NCBI GenBank assembly: GCA_001464455.1
Contig: LNEI01000024.1
Coordinates: 1-64,000, forward strand
Direction of reading: 5' to 3'
From: Acidobacteria bacterium Ga0077534
GTDB lineage: Bacteria > Acidobacteriota > Blastocatellia > Pyrinomonadales > Pyrinomonadaceae
DNA: 64,000 nucleotides
Shown: piece by piece, positions 1 to 7,021 of the stretch
How the letters are laid out: the number at the start of each line of letters is the position of its first letter
Position numbering within the stretch: the stretch's first letter is position 1
The notes under the pieces: model-generated
What the model saw: only the letters and a program-made list of their open reading frames with translations
Database searches by the model: none
Told to the model about the DNA's origin: nothing
Program-made: the position numbers and the translations under genes

Positions 1-190
1 ACCCTATCTGCGAACCGCCTCCCACGAGATCAAACAACGCGAACTCCATATCGAAGTTTCCATTCGCCGGTGTTCCCGTGCTCTGCAGCTGTCCCTGAAA
101 GACGATCTCAGTCGTCTGAGCGGAAACTGGGACCAGACAAATAAATAGCATTACAGATCCCCGCAAAAGGGATAGTGCGACTCTGGACAT
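1..190 (-). CDS. Fibre-like secreted protein, N-terminal part (runs off window)
   Basis: The frame starts at ATG 190 and stays open to the window edge, giving 63 residues. A GGAGG ribosome-binding site lies 8-9 bases upstream. The product begins with a signal peptide ending VSAQ and continues QTTEIVFQGQLQ, then STGTPANGNFDMEF. This closely matches the N-terminus of the S74 protein at 4293-6689 (QTTEFTYQAQLQNASVPANGLFDLEF), so the two are paralogues on the same strand flanking the heme operon. The domain is seen in secreted fibre-like proteins; its function is unknown. What lies downstream (repeats, S74 domain) is outside the window. Confidence 0.8.
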   Translation of the reverse strand, partial: MSRVALSLLRGSVMLFICLVPVSAQTTEIVFQGQLQSTGTPANGNFDMEFALFDLVGGGSQIG

Positions 191-302
191 TCTATGACCT
201 CCGTTAAATTTGGTTGCTACGTGGCTTTTTATCACAGATTTGTGTTCGGGTAAAGATTTTACTTCCGGAATGCGTAGAACAGACGCGAAGCATTCTTTGC
301 GT

Positions 303-350
303 TTGACATTCCGACACTGAAATCTATAATTGAAAATGAATTTCATTATC
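303..350 (+). promoter_or_regulatory. sigma70 promoter with overlapping Fur box, hmuTUVS
   Basis: A perfect -35 hexamer TTGACA (303-308) is followed after 16 bases by a perfect -10 TATAAT (325-330). Directly downstream, 332-350 reads GAAAATGAATTTCATTATC, which matches the 19-bp Fur consensus GATAATGATAATCATTATC at 15 of 19 positions. The box covers the expected transcription start, so Fur-iron would block initiation and iron starvation would release it. This fits the downstream heme genes. The hexamers and box are seen directly; Fur control is inferred. Confidence 0.85.
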
Positions 351-358
351 TGCTTGCA

Positions 359-1252
359 ATGTCTATTTTTTCTTATAATTGTTCAGTCCCATTTTTTAGG
401 TCCTTGGCATTTGCGATAGTCCTCTGTTCAGCGGGGCTGCTTTCTGTTGGGTGTGCTTCTACCGCCGGATCGAGTTCGATTGGCGATATGCGGATAGTCT
501 CGGTGGGCGGGGCGACGACTGAGACTATTTACGCTCTTGGATCGGAGGCGAGTCTGGTTGGGACGGACACGTCGAGCGTTTATCCCGAGGCGGCGGCGAA
601 GCTACCCCAGGTCGGGTATCAGCGGACGCTTTCCGCGGAGGGCGTTATTTCGCTGAAGCCGACGCTCGTGATCATCTCGGCCGATGCCGGGCCGCCGCCG
701 GCGATCCAGCAGATCGAGAATGCGGGGATAAAGATCGCTCGCGTGAACACCGACAACACTTTCGAGGGCACAAAAGCAAAGATCCGGCAGATCGCCGAGC
801 TGCTCGGCAAAAAAGACCAGGGCGAGACGCTGGTTAGTAAGCTTGAGGGTGAGATGGCAGAGGCAGAACGGGTCGTCACCTCGCTCGAACGAAAGCGAAA
901 GGTCGCGTTCATTTTTGCCCGCGGGGCTGGTTCGCCACAGGTTAGCGGTACAGGAACGCCGGCCGACGCGATGATCAAGCTCGCCGGTGGGGCGAATGCG
1001 ATCACAGAGTTTGAACTGTACAAGCCGCTAACTGCCGAAGCTCTCGTAGCGGCGCAGCCTGAAGTGATCTTGCTGCCTGCCCGCGGGCTCGAAGCCATGG
1101 GCGGGGTCGACGCGGTTCTGGCCTTGCCTGGGGTGGCCGACACGCCTGCCGGTAAAAACAGGAAGATCGTCTCTGTGGACGACGTTTTGCTCCTCGGCTT
1201 CTCGCCAAGGCTCGGACTGGCTGTGAAGGAACTTTCCGAAAAGATAAAGTGA
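359..1252 (+). CDS. hmuT: Heme ABC transporter substrate-binding lipoprotein HmuT
   Basis: Periplasmic binding protein that delivers heme to the HmuUV importer. The 297-residue product has a lipoprotein signal with lipobox LSVGC (Cys32), then the two-lobe helical-backbone fold typical of class III binding proteins: VSVGGATTETIYALG opens lobe one and the helix VSKLEGEMAEAERV bridges to lobe two. Length fits the family. ATG 359 lies about 20 bases after the expected transcript start with no clear Shine-Dalgarno. It is the first gene of hmuTUVS, and its stop overlaps the GTG of hmuU by 4 bases. The heme assignment rests on the HmuS-type gene downstream and the Fur box; B12 or siderophore would be the alternatives without them. 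Confidence 0.85.
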   Translation: MSIFSYNCSVPFFRSLAFAIVLCSAGLLSVGCASTAGSSSIGDMRIVSVGGATTETIYALGSEASLVGTDTSSVYPEAAAKLPQVGYQRTLSAEGVISLKPTLVIISADAGPPPAIQQIENAGIKIARVNTDNTFEGTKAKIRQIAELLGKKDQGETLVSKLEGEMAEAERVVTSLERKRKVAFIFARGAGSPQVSGTGTPADAMIKLAGGANAITEFELYKPLTAEALVAAQPEVILLPARGLEAMGGVDAVLALPGVADTPAGKNRKIVSVDDVLLLGFSPRLGLAVKELSEKIK

Positions 1253-2358
1253 CACCTATCGAAGCGACAAATCCACCGATCGCCGCGGCCCGGGCAAGAT
1301 CGGCTGAAAAAGAGGGCACGAAGGTTCGTTCGCGGGCGAGCCGGGCGACGCTTTGGCTTGGCGTCGCGGTCGTCCTATCGGCGGTAGTATCGCTCTGCAT
1401 CGGAGCCGTTGAGATGACCCCGCTTCAGGTTCTCGGCATTTTGCTTAATAAACTCGGCATCGGCGTCGATATCGCGGTTTCGGAGCAGCAGGCGTCCGTG
1501 TTGACGGCGATCCGGCTTCCGCGGCTTTTGCTCGGCATTGCGGTCGGAGCGGGGCTGGCGGTTTCAGGTTCGGTTCTGCAGAGCCTGTTCAGAAATCCAC
1601 TGGCAGATCCCGGACTTATCGGTGTTTCAACCGGCTCGGCGTTTGCGGTTTCGCTTGGAATCGTGCTCGGCGAAAGTCTTTCGATCAGTGCTCTGTCATT
1701 TAAGACGCCGTATTTGCTGCCTTTCGTGGCATTTGCGGGCGGTATAACGGCAACGTACACGGTATATCGCATCGGCAAGAGCAAAGTTGGGTCGAATGTC
1801 GCGACGATGCTGCTCGCGGGCATTGCGGTCAATGCTTTTGCGGTCGCGGGTATCGGGTTGATGAGCTTTTTGGCGACCGACGCCCAATTGCGTAACATCC
1901 TTTTCTGGAATCTGGGCAGCCTCGGCGGAGCGACTTGGAATAGTTTGCTTGTTGCTGTGCCGCTGATCGGGATCGCTGTTTTCGGGCTGACGCGGCTTGC
2001 TCGGCCGCTTAATGTCATCCTGCTTGGCGAGGCGGACGCCGCGCACCTCGGCGTGAACGTCGAGCGTCTTAAATGGCAGGCTATATGTTTCGTCGCTCTG
2101 GCGGTCGGAGCGGCGGTCGCGGTTTCGGGGGCGATAGGTTTTGTCGGATTGATCGTGCCGCATCTGCTGCGGCTCACGACCGGAGTTGACCATCGCCATC
2201 TGTTGCTGAATTCGGCTCTGCTCGGTGCGGTGCTGCTCGTAAACGGCGACGTTATCTCGCGAACGGCCCTCGCTCCGGCTGAGGTTCCGATTGGCATCGT
2301 GACGGCGATCATTGGTGTGCCGTTTTTTGTTTGGCTGCTTGTAAAGAAAAATGTTTGA
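1249..2358 (+). CDS. hmuU: Heme ABC transporter permease HmuU (FecCD family)
   Basis: Inner-membrane permease of the heme importer, FecCD/BtuC family, 369 residues with about nine to ten hydrophobic helices after a polar N-terminal tail of some 30 residues. Family motifs visible are IRLPRLLLGIAVGAGLAVSG, FRNPLADPGLIGVS and, near the C-terminus, GFVGLIVPHLLRL, the segment that contacts the ATPase. GTG 1249 overlaps the hmuT stop (GTGA), and the end overlaps hmuV by 8 bases, indicating translational coupling. It would act as a dimer with HmuV. Confidence 0.87.
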   Translation: MTPIEATNPPIAAARARSAEKEGTKVRSRASRATLWLGVAVVLSAVVSLCIGAVEMTPLQVLGILLNKLGIGVDIAVSEQQASVLTAIRLPRLLLGIAVGAGLAVSGSVLQSLFRNPLADPGLIGVSTGSAFAVSLGIVLGESLSISALSFKTPYLLPFVAFAGGITATYTVYRIGKSKVGSNVATMLLAGIAVNAFAVAGIGLMSFLATDAQLRNILFWNLGSLGGATWNSLLVAVPLIGIAVFGLTRLARPLNVILLGEADAAHLGVNVERLKWQAICFVALAVGAAVAVSGAIGFVGLIVPHLLRLTTGVDHRHLLLNSALLGAVLLVNGDVISRTALAPAEVPIGIVTAIIGVPFFVWLLVKKNV

Positions 2359-3124
2359 AGCTCGCAACGTATCAGTTGAACGCGGACGCCGCACGATACT
2401 CAACGGGGTCACGGCAAGCTTTTCGCCGGGCGAGGTCGTCGGTCTGATCGGCCCGAATGGAGCCGGTAAATCGACTCTGCTCAAAGCAATGTGCGGCGAG
2501 GCCGGAATGCAGGGCTCGATCATCGTTGACGGACGCGACGTGAAGACGGTAAAACCGGCGGAACTTGCGCGGCGAAGGGCGGTGCTCTCGCAGCATTCGG
2601 AGCTTAATTTTCCATTGACTGCGTTCGAGGTCGTAATGCTGGGCCGCAATCCGCATATCGTCGGACGCGAACGCGGCATCGACCGCGAGATCGTTCGCGA
2701 GGCTCTCGAACTGGTCGATGCGACGCATCTTTCCGCCCAGCTTTATCCGACGCTTTCCGGCGGCGAGCGGCAACGCGTCCAGCTCGCCCGCGTGCTTTCG
2801 CAGATTTGGGAGAAACCGCCGGAGGGCTCGCGGTACCTGATGCTCGACGAGCCGACGTCGAGTCTCGACCTCGCCCATCAGCATCTCACGCTCGAGATCG
2901 CTCGCAAATTTGCCGAACAGCAAACCGGCGTTCTGATAGTGCTGCATGACATTGCACTGGCGACCGCGTTCTGTGATCGGGTCTATATGTTAAAGGGCGG
3001 CAGGGTCCATTCGTTTGGGGCACCGAGGGCGATATTGACGCGGGACTCGATCCTCGATGTGTTTAATTTTGATATCAATAGATATAGTAATTTCACGGCG
3101 CTTTTTAATGATCGAGACGCCTGA
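2351..3124 (+). CDS. hmuV: Heme ABC transporter ATP-binding protein HmuV
   Basis: ATPase subunit of the heme importer, 257 residues. Walker A is GPNGAGKS (residues 34-41), the Q-loop follows near LSQHSELNFP, the ABC signature LSGGERQRVQLARVL lies near residue 135 and Walker B LMLDEPTSSLD near 163; the switch histidine is in VLHDIALA. The insertion WEKPPEGSRY just before Walker B is common in HmuV proteins and separates them from BtuD, supporting the heme call. It overlaps hmuU by 8 bases and is followed 14 bases later by hmuS. Confidence 0.88.
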   Translation: MFEARNVSVERGRRTILNGVTASFSPGEVVGLIGPNGAGKSTLLKAMCGEAGMQGSIIVDGRDVKTVKPAELARRRAVLSQHSELNFPLTAFEVVMLGRNPHIVGRERGIDREIVREALELVDATHLSAQLYPTLSGGERQRVQLARVLSQIWEKPPEGSRYLMLDEPTSSLDLAHQHLTLEIARKFAEQQTGVLIVLHDIALATAFCDRVYMLKGGRVHSFGAPRAILTRDSILDVFNFDINRYSNFTALFNDRDA

Positions 3125-3138
3125 ATAAAAGGAAACGT

Positions 3139-4203
3139 ATGACACCAACAACCGCAATCGATAAGACAGACCTCAGCACGGCGTGGGCTCGCGTGAAAGA
3201 AGAGAACCCAAAACTACGCATCCGCGACGCAGCGAAACTGCTTGGCGTGACCGAAGCTCAATTGCTGGCGACCAGAACCGGTCAGAATGTGACGAAGCTT
3301 CGGCCGGAATTCGTCGAGATCCTTCAGGAATTCCATCGCCTCGGCCGCATAATGGCGTTGACCCGCAACGAAGAGATCGTTCACGAACGCAAGGGCGAAT
3401 ACAAGAACGTCGAATCGATCAAAGGCCACGGCCCGATGGGGCTCGCGGTGAATGACGACATCGACCTCCGGATCTTTTTTAGCCCATGGAGGTTTGCTTT
3501 TGCCTCGATCGACGAAGGTGCTCGCGGCACGATGCGAAGTTTTCAGTTCTTTGACGCCGCCGGTGATGCGATCCACAAGGTCTATCTGACCGACGCCAGC
3601 GATGTGAGCGAATACGAGAAGATCGTTGTGCAGTTTCGGTCGGACGATCAGACCGCGACGCTCGAGGTTGCTGAAAGAGCTGCAAAACCGGTCGAGAGGC
3701 CAGACAGCGAGATCGATGTCGAAGGATTCAGAAAGGCTTGGGCCGAGCTGAAGGATACGCATGATTTCTATCCGATGACCCGCAAATTCAAGGTCGAACG
3801 CGAGCAGGCACTCCGGCTTGCCGACCCTGAAATGGTGAAGCCGATGCCCGCCGATTCGTTCAAATTCATTTTCAGATCGGCCAGCGAACGAAAGCTGCCG
3901 ATCATGGTCTTCGTGGGCAATCACGGAATGATCCAGATCCACACCGGCCCGGTCGAAAACGTCGTCGAGGCTCGCGGATGGTTCAACGTGATGGACGAAC
4001 CGTTTAACCTGCACATCGACCAGGAAAAGATCGCTCGAGCATACGTGGTCAAGAAACCAACCGACGACGGCATCGTCACCAGCCTCGAACTCTTTAACAA
4101 CGAAGGCGAAAACGTCGCGCTAATTTTTGGCAAACGAAAGCCGGGCATCCCCGAGAGCGAAGGCTGGAGAGCACTCGTTGCCGAGCTAGCAGCCAGTAGT
4201 TAG
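3139..4203 (+). CDS. hmuS: Hemin-degrading factor / heme chaperone HmuS (ChuS family)
   Basis: Cytoplasmic heme-binding protein of the HmuS/ChuS/HemS family that accepts imported heme and in several bacteria opens the ring. The 354-residue length is typical of the two-repeat form. The first half begins WARVKEENPKLRIRDAAKLLGVTEAQLLATR and the second repeats the plan with FRKAWAELKDTHDFYPM, each followed by a beta-rich heme-binding half. An AAGGAAAC ribosome-binding site precedes ATG 3139. Last gene of the operon, followed by a strong terminator. No outer-membrane heme receptor is seen in this window. Confidence 0.88.
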   Translation: MTPTTAIDKTDLSTAWARVKEENPKLRIRDAAKLLGVTEAQLLATRTGQNVTKLRPEFVEILQEFHRLGRIMALTRNEEIVHERKGEYKNVESIKGHGPMGLAVNDDIDLRIFFSPWRFAFASIDEGARGTMRSFQFFDAAGDAIHKVYLTDASDVSEYEKIVVQFRSDDQTATLEVAERAAKPVERPDSEIDVEGFRKAWAELKDTHDFYPMTRKFKVEREQALRLADPEMVKPMPADSFKFIFRSASERKLPIMVFVGNHGMIQIHTGPVENVVEARGWFNVMDEPFNLHIDQEKIARAYVVKKPTDDGIVTSLELFNNEGENVALIFGKRKPGIPESEGWRALVAELAASS

Positions 4204-4235
4204 TAATTATCGGGCCTTTGTTCGACGTCGCAATA

Positions 4236-4276
4236 AACTCCGCGTTCTCCGATATTCAGAGAATGCGGAGTTTTTT
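4236..4276 (+). terminator. Rho-independent terminator after hmuS
   Basis: A 14-bp stem pairs 4236-4249 (AACTCCGCGTTCTC) with 4259-4272 (GAGAATGCGGAGTT), with one G-U pair, a 9-base loop and a run of T through 4276. It ends the hmu operon. The convergent gene ends at 4293, so the same hairpin may also serve it, although the T-run on that strand is short. Confidence 0.9.
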
Positions 4277-4292
4277 ACTACCCAATGAGCCC

Positions 4293-6689
4293 CTACCGGC
4301 AGACCTCTAATTCTTTCGATATGGAGCAAACTGCCTTTCGAAGTGCCTCGATCGTTTTCGCCTGTTCGTCCAGGCGACGGCCCTGCGATTCGATGGTTTG
4401 CCGCTGCTCGTTGATCAGGGACTGCTGTTCCTTGAAAGCATTGATCATGACCACGCCGACGCGGTCGTATTTGACGCCCTCGACCTCGCCTTTTTCATTG
4501 TAGGTTGCGAGCAGAGGTTCGGCCGCGGCGACCTCCTCGGCTACAAGGCCGAGGTCAGGCTTTCCATCCGTTTTCCAGTCAAAGGTCACGGGCCGAAGCT
4601 GCTGAACAAGCTGCGAACCAAAACCAAAGTCTCGAATATTGCGTTTGAATCTCGCCGAGGACACGCAAACTGAGAACTCGTTGCCCGCGTTACGGCACAT
4701 CGCGGTATTGCCTTCCGTGCCGAGGTTGAGTATCTGTACAGTTCCGTTTGGATTGATAATTAGCCGGTTCAATTCGCCGCCGCCTGCTGGCGCGGTACGA
4801 AATACCATGCCGGTGCCAACCGCCGAACCGGTGCCCGAACGGGCGACGATGAAGAAGTTATTGTTTGACCCGTCGAGTCTAAATGAATTGCGAACGTCGC
4901 CACCGTCGTTGTTGACTAGAAGATTATTTGTTCCCAGGGCATCAGTGGTCTCTGTCAGTCCGACAAAAACGTTTCCGCGAACGTCGAGGCGGGACAAGGG
5001 ATTTGTGGTGCCGATTCCGACGTTAGGCGTGTCGCACTGGAACATCGGCAGGCAACTATTTAAACCGTTTACCGGCCCGAGTATGAGAGAGTTGCTCGCC
5101 GCGACTACGGCCCGGTGTCCTATCGCGGTCGCATTGAAGAGATTGGTCGAGAGCACGTCGGCACCGTCCCCGATTGTTGTATTGTTTGAGCCGCTGACAT
5201 TTATCGCACCTGAACTTCGACCGATAAAGATATTGCCGTCACCGTCCACGTTGCCGCCACCGGCAAATCTGCCAATGATCACATTGTTGTCGCCATTTGT
5301 GTTAGCGATACCTGCATCTCTCCCAACGAAAGTATTGCCTTCGCCTCCGATATTTGCCGCACCGGCCCCGCGCCCAAAAAACGAATTGCTAACACCGGTA
5401 ATATTCGCCGCTCCGGCCCCCGCGCCAAAGAAACTATTGTAGAAGCCAATAATGTTTGCCTCTCCAGACCTCCTTCCGAAGAATGCGTTCTCGTATCCGG
5501 ATGTATTGGCGCCGCCTGCTGCGGCTCCAAAAAAGGAGTTGTCTTGGCCTGTATTATTTGCGTCGCCGGCGAAGGCACCAAAGATCGAATTAAAGCTGCC
5601 CGAGATGTTTGCCAAACCCGCACTCGCTCCGAAAAATGCATTGCTAGTTCCCGCGTTGTTTGAGCTTCCCGCAAAGGAACCGACAAAGGTATTCGATGAG
5701 GCGGTAGTATTTTCCGATCCAGCATCACGACCTACGAACGTGTTTCCGTTTCCAGTGGAACCGAACTGACCGCTGTTCGCTCCAATGTAGGTATTGCTGC
5801 TCCCGATCTCATTCTGCCCTCCCGCCCGTCTTCCAACGAAAGTATTGAAATCGCCTGACGAATTATTGGCTCCGGCACTGGTGCCTAGGAAGGTATTTGC
5901 CGTTCCTGTTGCACTCAACATACGATTGCCGGCGATATTGTATTGAAGGGCGGCATTAAATAAATTGGCGGTTCCCGTCCCGCTGATATTGAAGTTACTG
6001 GAAGATTGCGGGGTCGTCGTGTTTTGGACGTAGTTGGTAAGGTTGCCGGGCACATCGGTCGGTTGGATGCCTGAGCTTATCCACGTCGTGCCGTTGCTGC
6101 GAAGAAAATTGCCATTCGTCCCGGGCGAGCCGAGGCCCGTACCGCCACGCGGCACGCCGAGCACGCCGGTCGTGATGCGAAACGCGTTAAGGTTTGTCAG
6201 GCCGGAGCCGTCGCCATCTGTTTTTAGGTAGCTCGATCCAGGTAGTCCGTCCAGAGCGGTTGAATCGAGAGCATTTATCGCTACTGCTGCACTCTCGGCC
6301 TGGGTTGCGTTCTGCGCCGTAAGGCTTCTGACGGTGTACGGTGTGCTCGAAATTAGTTGACGCGGCAACAGCGTGTTGAATGATCCGCTGCCAGCCGGCC
6401 GGATACGTATTTCCAGGTAACGCGGAGTTCCGTCAAATTGAGCCCCAAAGTCAAGATTTACTGAAAATACCCCGCCGGCAACAGAAACGCCGTTCCTGGA
6501 TATCGGCGACCCAAGCAGACCGCCACTTAATGCCTCGGTGTAGAGCCGGAATTCGAGGTCGAAAAGGCCGTTGGCCGGGACGGATGCGTTTTGCAACTGG
6601 GCCTGATATGTGAACTCGGTAGTCTGAGCCGCCGCCTCGACAGAAAACAAGAAGATCATCGATGCGATAAATACTGAATAAAATTTCAT
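4293..6689 (-). CDS. Secreted fibre-like protein with 17-residue repeats and S74 chaperone domain
   Basis: 798-residue protein with a signal peptide (cleavage near VEAAAQ, about residue 21), an N-terminal domain of about 100 residues shared with the gene at 1-190, and a beta-repeat region: fifteen units of exactly 17 residues from Asn265 to about 519, consensus N-[TSA]-F-[VF]-G-x3-A-G-x2-N-x2-G-x. A C-terminal intramolecular-chaperone (S74) domain contains SSARFK (Ser677, Lys682), the spacing of the self-cleaving Ser-Lys pair in phage tail-spike chaperones, then a coiled coil at about 742-796. Such architecture suggests a trimeric surface fibre whose C-terminus folds and may release it. The start has a strong AGGAGGAAGG site. 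The substrate or target is unknown. Confidence 0.82.
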   Translation of the reverse strand: MKFYSVFIASMIFLFSVEAAAQTTEFTYQAQLQNASVPANGLFDLEFRLYTEALSGGLLGSPISRNGVSVAGGVFSVNLDFGAQFDGTPRYLEIRIRPAGSGSFNTLLPRQLISSTPYTVRSLTAQNATQAESAAVAINALDSTALDGLPGSSYLKTDGDGSGLTNLNAFRITTGVLGVPRGGTGLGSPGTNGNFLRSNGTTWISSGIQPTDVPGNLTNYVQNTTTPQSSSNFNISGTGTANLFNAALQYNIAGNRMLSATGTANTFLGTSAGANNSSGDFNTFVGRRAGGQNEIGSSNTYIGANSGQFGSTGNGNTFVGRDAGSENTTASSNTFVGSFAGSSNNAGTSNAFFGASAGLANISGSFNSIFGAFAGDANNTGQDNSFFGAAAGGANTSGYENAFFGRRSGEANIIGFYNSFFGAGAGAANITGVSNSFFGRGAGAANIGGEGNTFVGRDAGIANTNGDNNVIIGRFAGGGNVDGDGNIFIGRSSGAINVSGSNNTTIGDGADVLSTNLFNATAIGHRAVVAASNSLILGPVNGLNSCLPMFQCDTPNVGIGTTNPLSRLDVRGNVFVGLTETTDALGTNNLLVNNDGGDVRNSFRLDGSNNNFFIVARSGTGSAVGTGMVFRTAPAGGGELNRLIINPNGTVQILNLGTEGNTAMCRNAGNEFSVCVSSARFKRNIRDFGFGSQLVQQLRPVTFDWKTDGKPDLGLVAEEVAAAEPLLATYNEKGEVEGVKYDRVGVVMINAFKEQQSLINEQRQTIESQGRRLDEQAKTIEALRKAVCSISKELEVCR
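5133..5897 (-). repeat. In-frame 51-bp tandem repeats (15 x 17 residues)
   Basis: Within the S74 protein, an Asn followed by [T/S/A/V/I]-x-x-Gly recurs at residues 265, 282, 299, 316, 333, 350, 367, 384, 401, 418, 435, 452, 469, 486 and 503, always 17 apart. At DNA level the units have diverged, so this is an old protein repeat and not a recent array. The pattern resembles a left-handed beta-roll, as in the 14-residue YadA head repeats, but with a different period. Confidence 0.88.
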
Positions 6690-6901
6690 TCCTTCCTCCT
6701 AGGTAGCTCCATTTGTTTTTCCTCATCAGGTATTTCCCGAGCTTCGCCGGTGGCCCTTTCAGCGTCGAGAGCAGTTCGAAACCAAACGTCGTTGACGCTC
6801 GCCTGCGAACCCTCGCCATGCTCGACTGAAGAAATACCAAAGCGAACGGTTATCCTTTCGACTCGACGGGTCTCGATGAAAATGTCTTTTCGTATGATCA
6901 T
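6686..6901 (-). CDS. Possible small protein coupled to the fibre gene
   Basis: A 71-residue frame begins at ATG 6901, and its TGA overlaps the ATG of the fibre gene (ATGA), the usual sign of translational coupling. The start MIIRKDIFIETRRVERITVR resembles the beginning of small acidobacterial proteins that open with an 'ITIETERV'-like stretch, but the rest is not recognised. The charged C-terminus (EEKQMELPRRKE) overlaps the ribosome-binding site of the next gene. There is no strong ribosome-binding site of its own. It may instead be untranslated leader, so confidence is low. Confidence 0.4.
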   Translation of the reverse strand: MIIRKDIFIETRRVERITVRFGISSVEHGEGSQASVNDVWFRTALDAERATGEAREIPDEEKQMELPRRKE

Positions 6902-6986
6902 TTCTGCTGTAAAATCGCCAAATATGCCGATTAGCTCCGGAGTTTAGATATTCTTAGATTTTTCTCCGGGCGAAATCCTTTTTGAA

Positions 6987-7008
6987 TCTCAAAGATTTCT
7001 CAAAGATT
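6987..7008 (+). promoter_or_regulatory. Tandem 11-bp direct repeat before wHTH regulator
   Basis: TCTCAAAGATT occurs twice back to back (6987-6997 and 6998-7008), ending 13 bases before the start codon of the winged-helix regulator at 7022. OmpR/PhoB-type winged helices bind tandem direct repeats with an 11-bp period, so this is a candidate autoregulatory site. The repeat is seen directly; its binding role is inferred. Confidence 0.5.
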
Positions 7009-7021
7009 CTCTTCGGGCCGT

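Noticed and set aside
1425-2679. Long minus-strand frames of 295 and 327 codons
   Set aside because: They are antisense to hmuU and hmuV and have no recognisable motif; they result from GC-biased third positions.
5133-5897. 51-bp periodicity as a CRISPR array
   Set aside because: The period is 17 codons inside one continuous protein frame, units are diverged with no constant repeat and unique spacer, and no cas gene is near.
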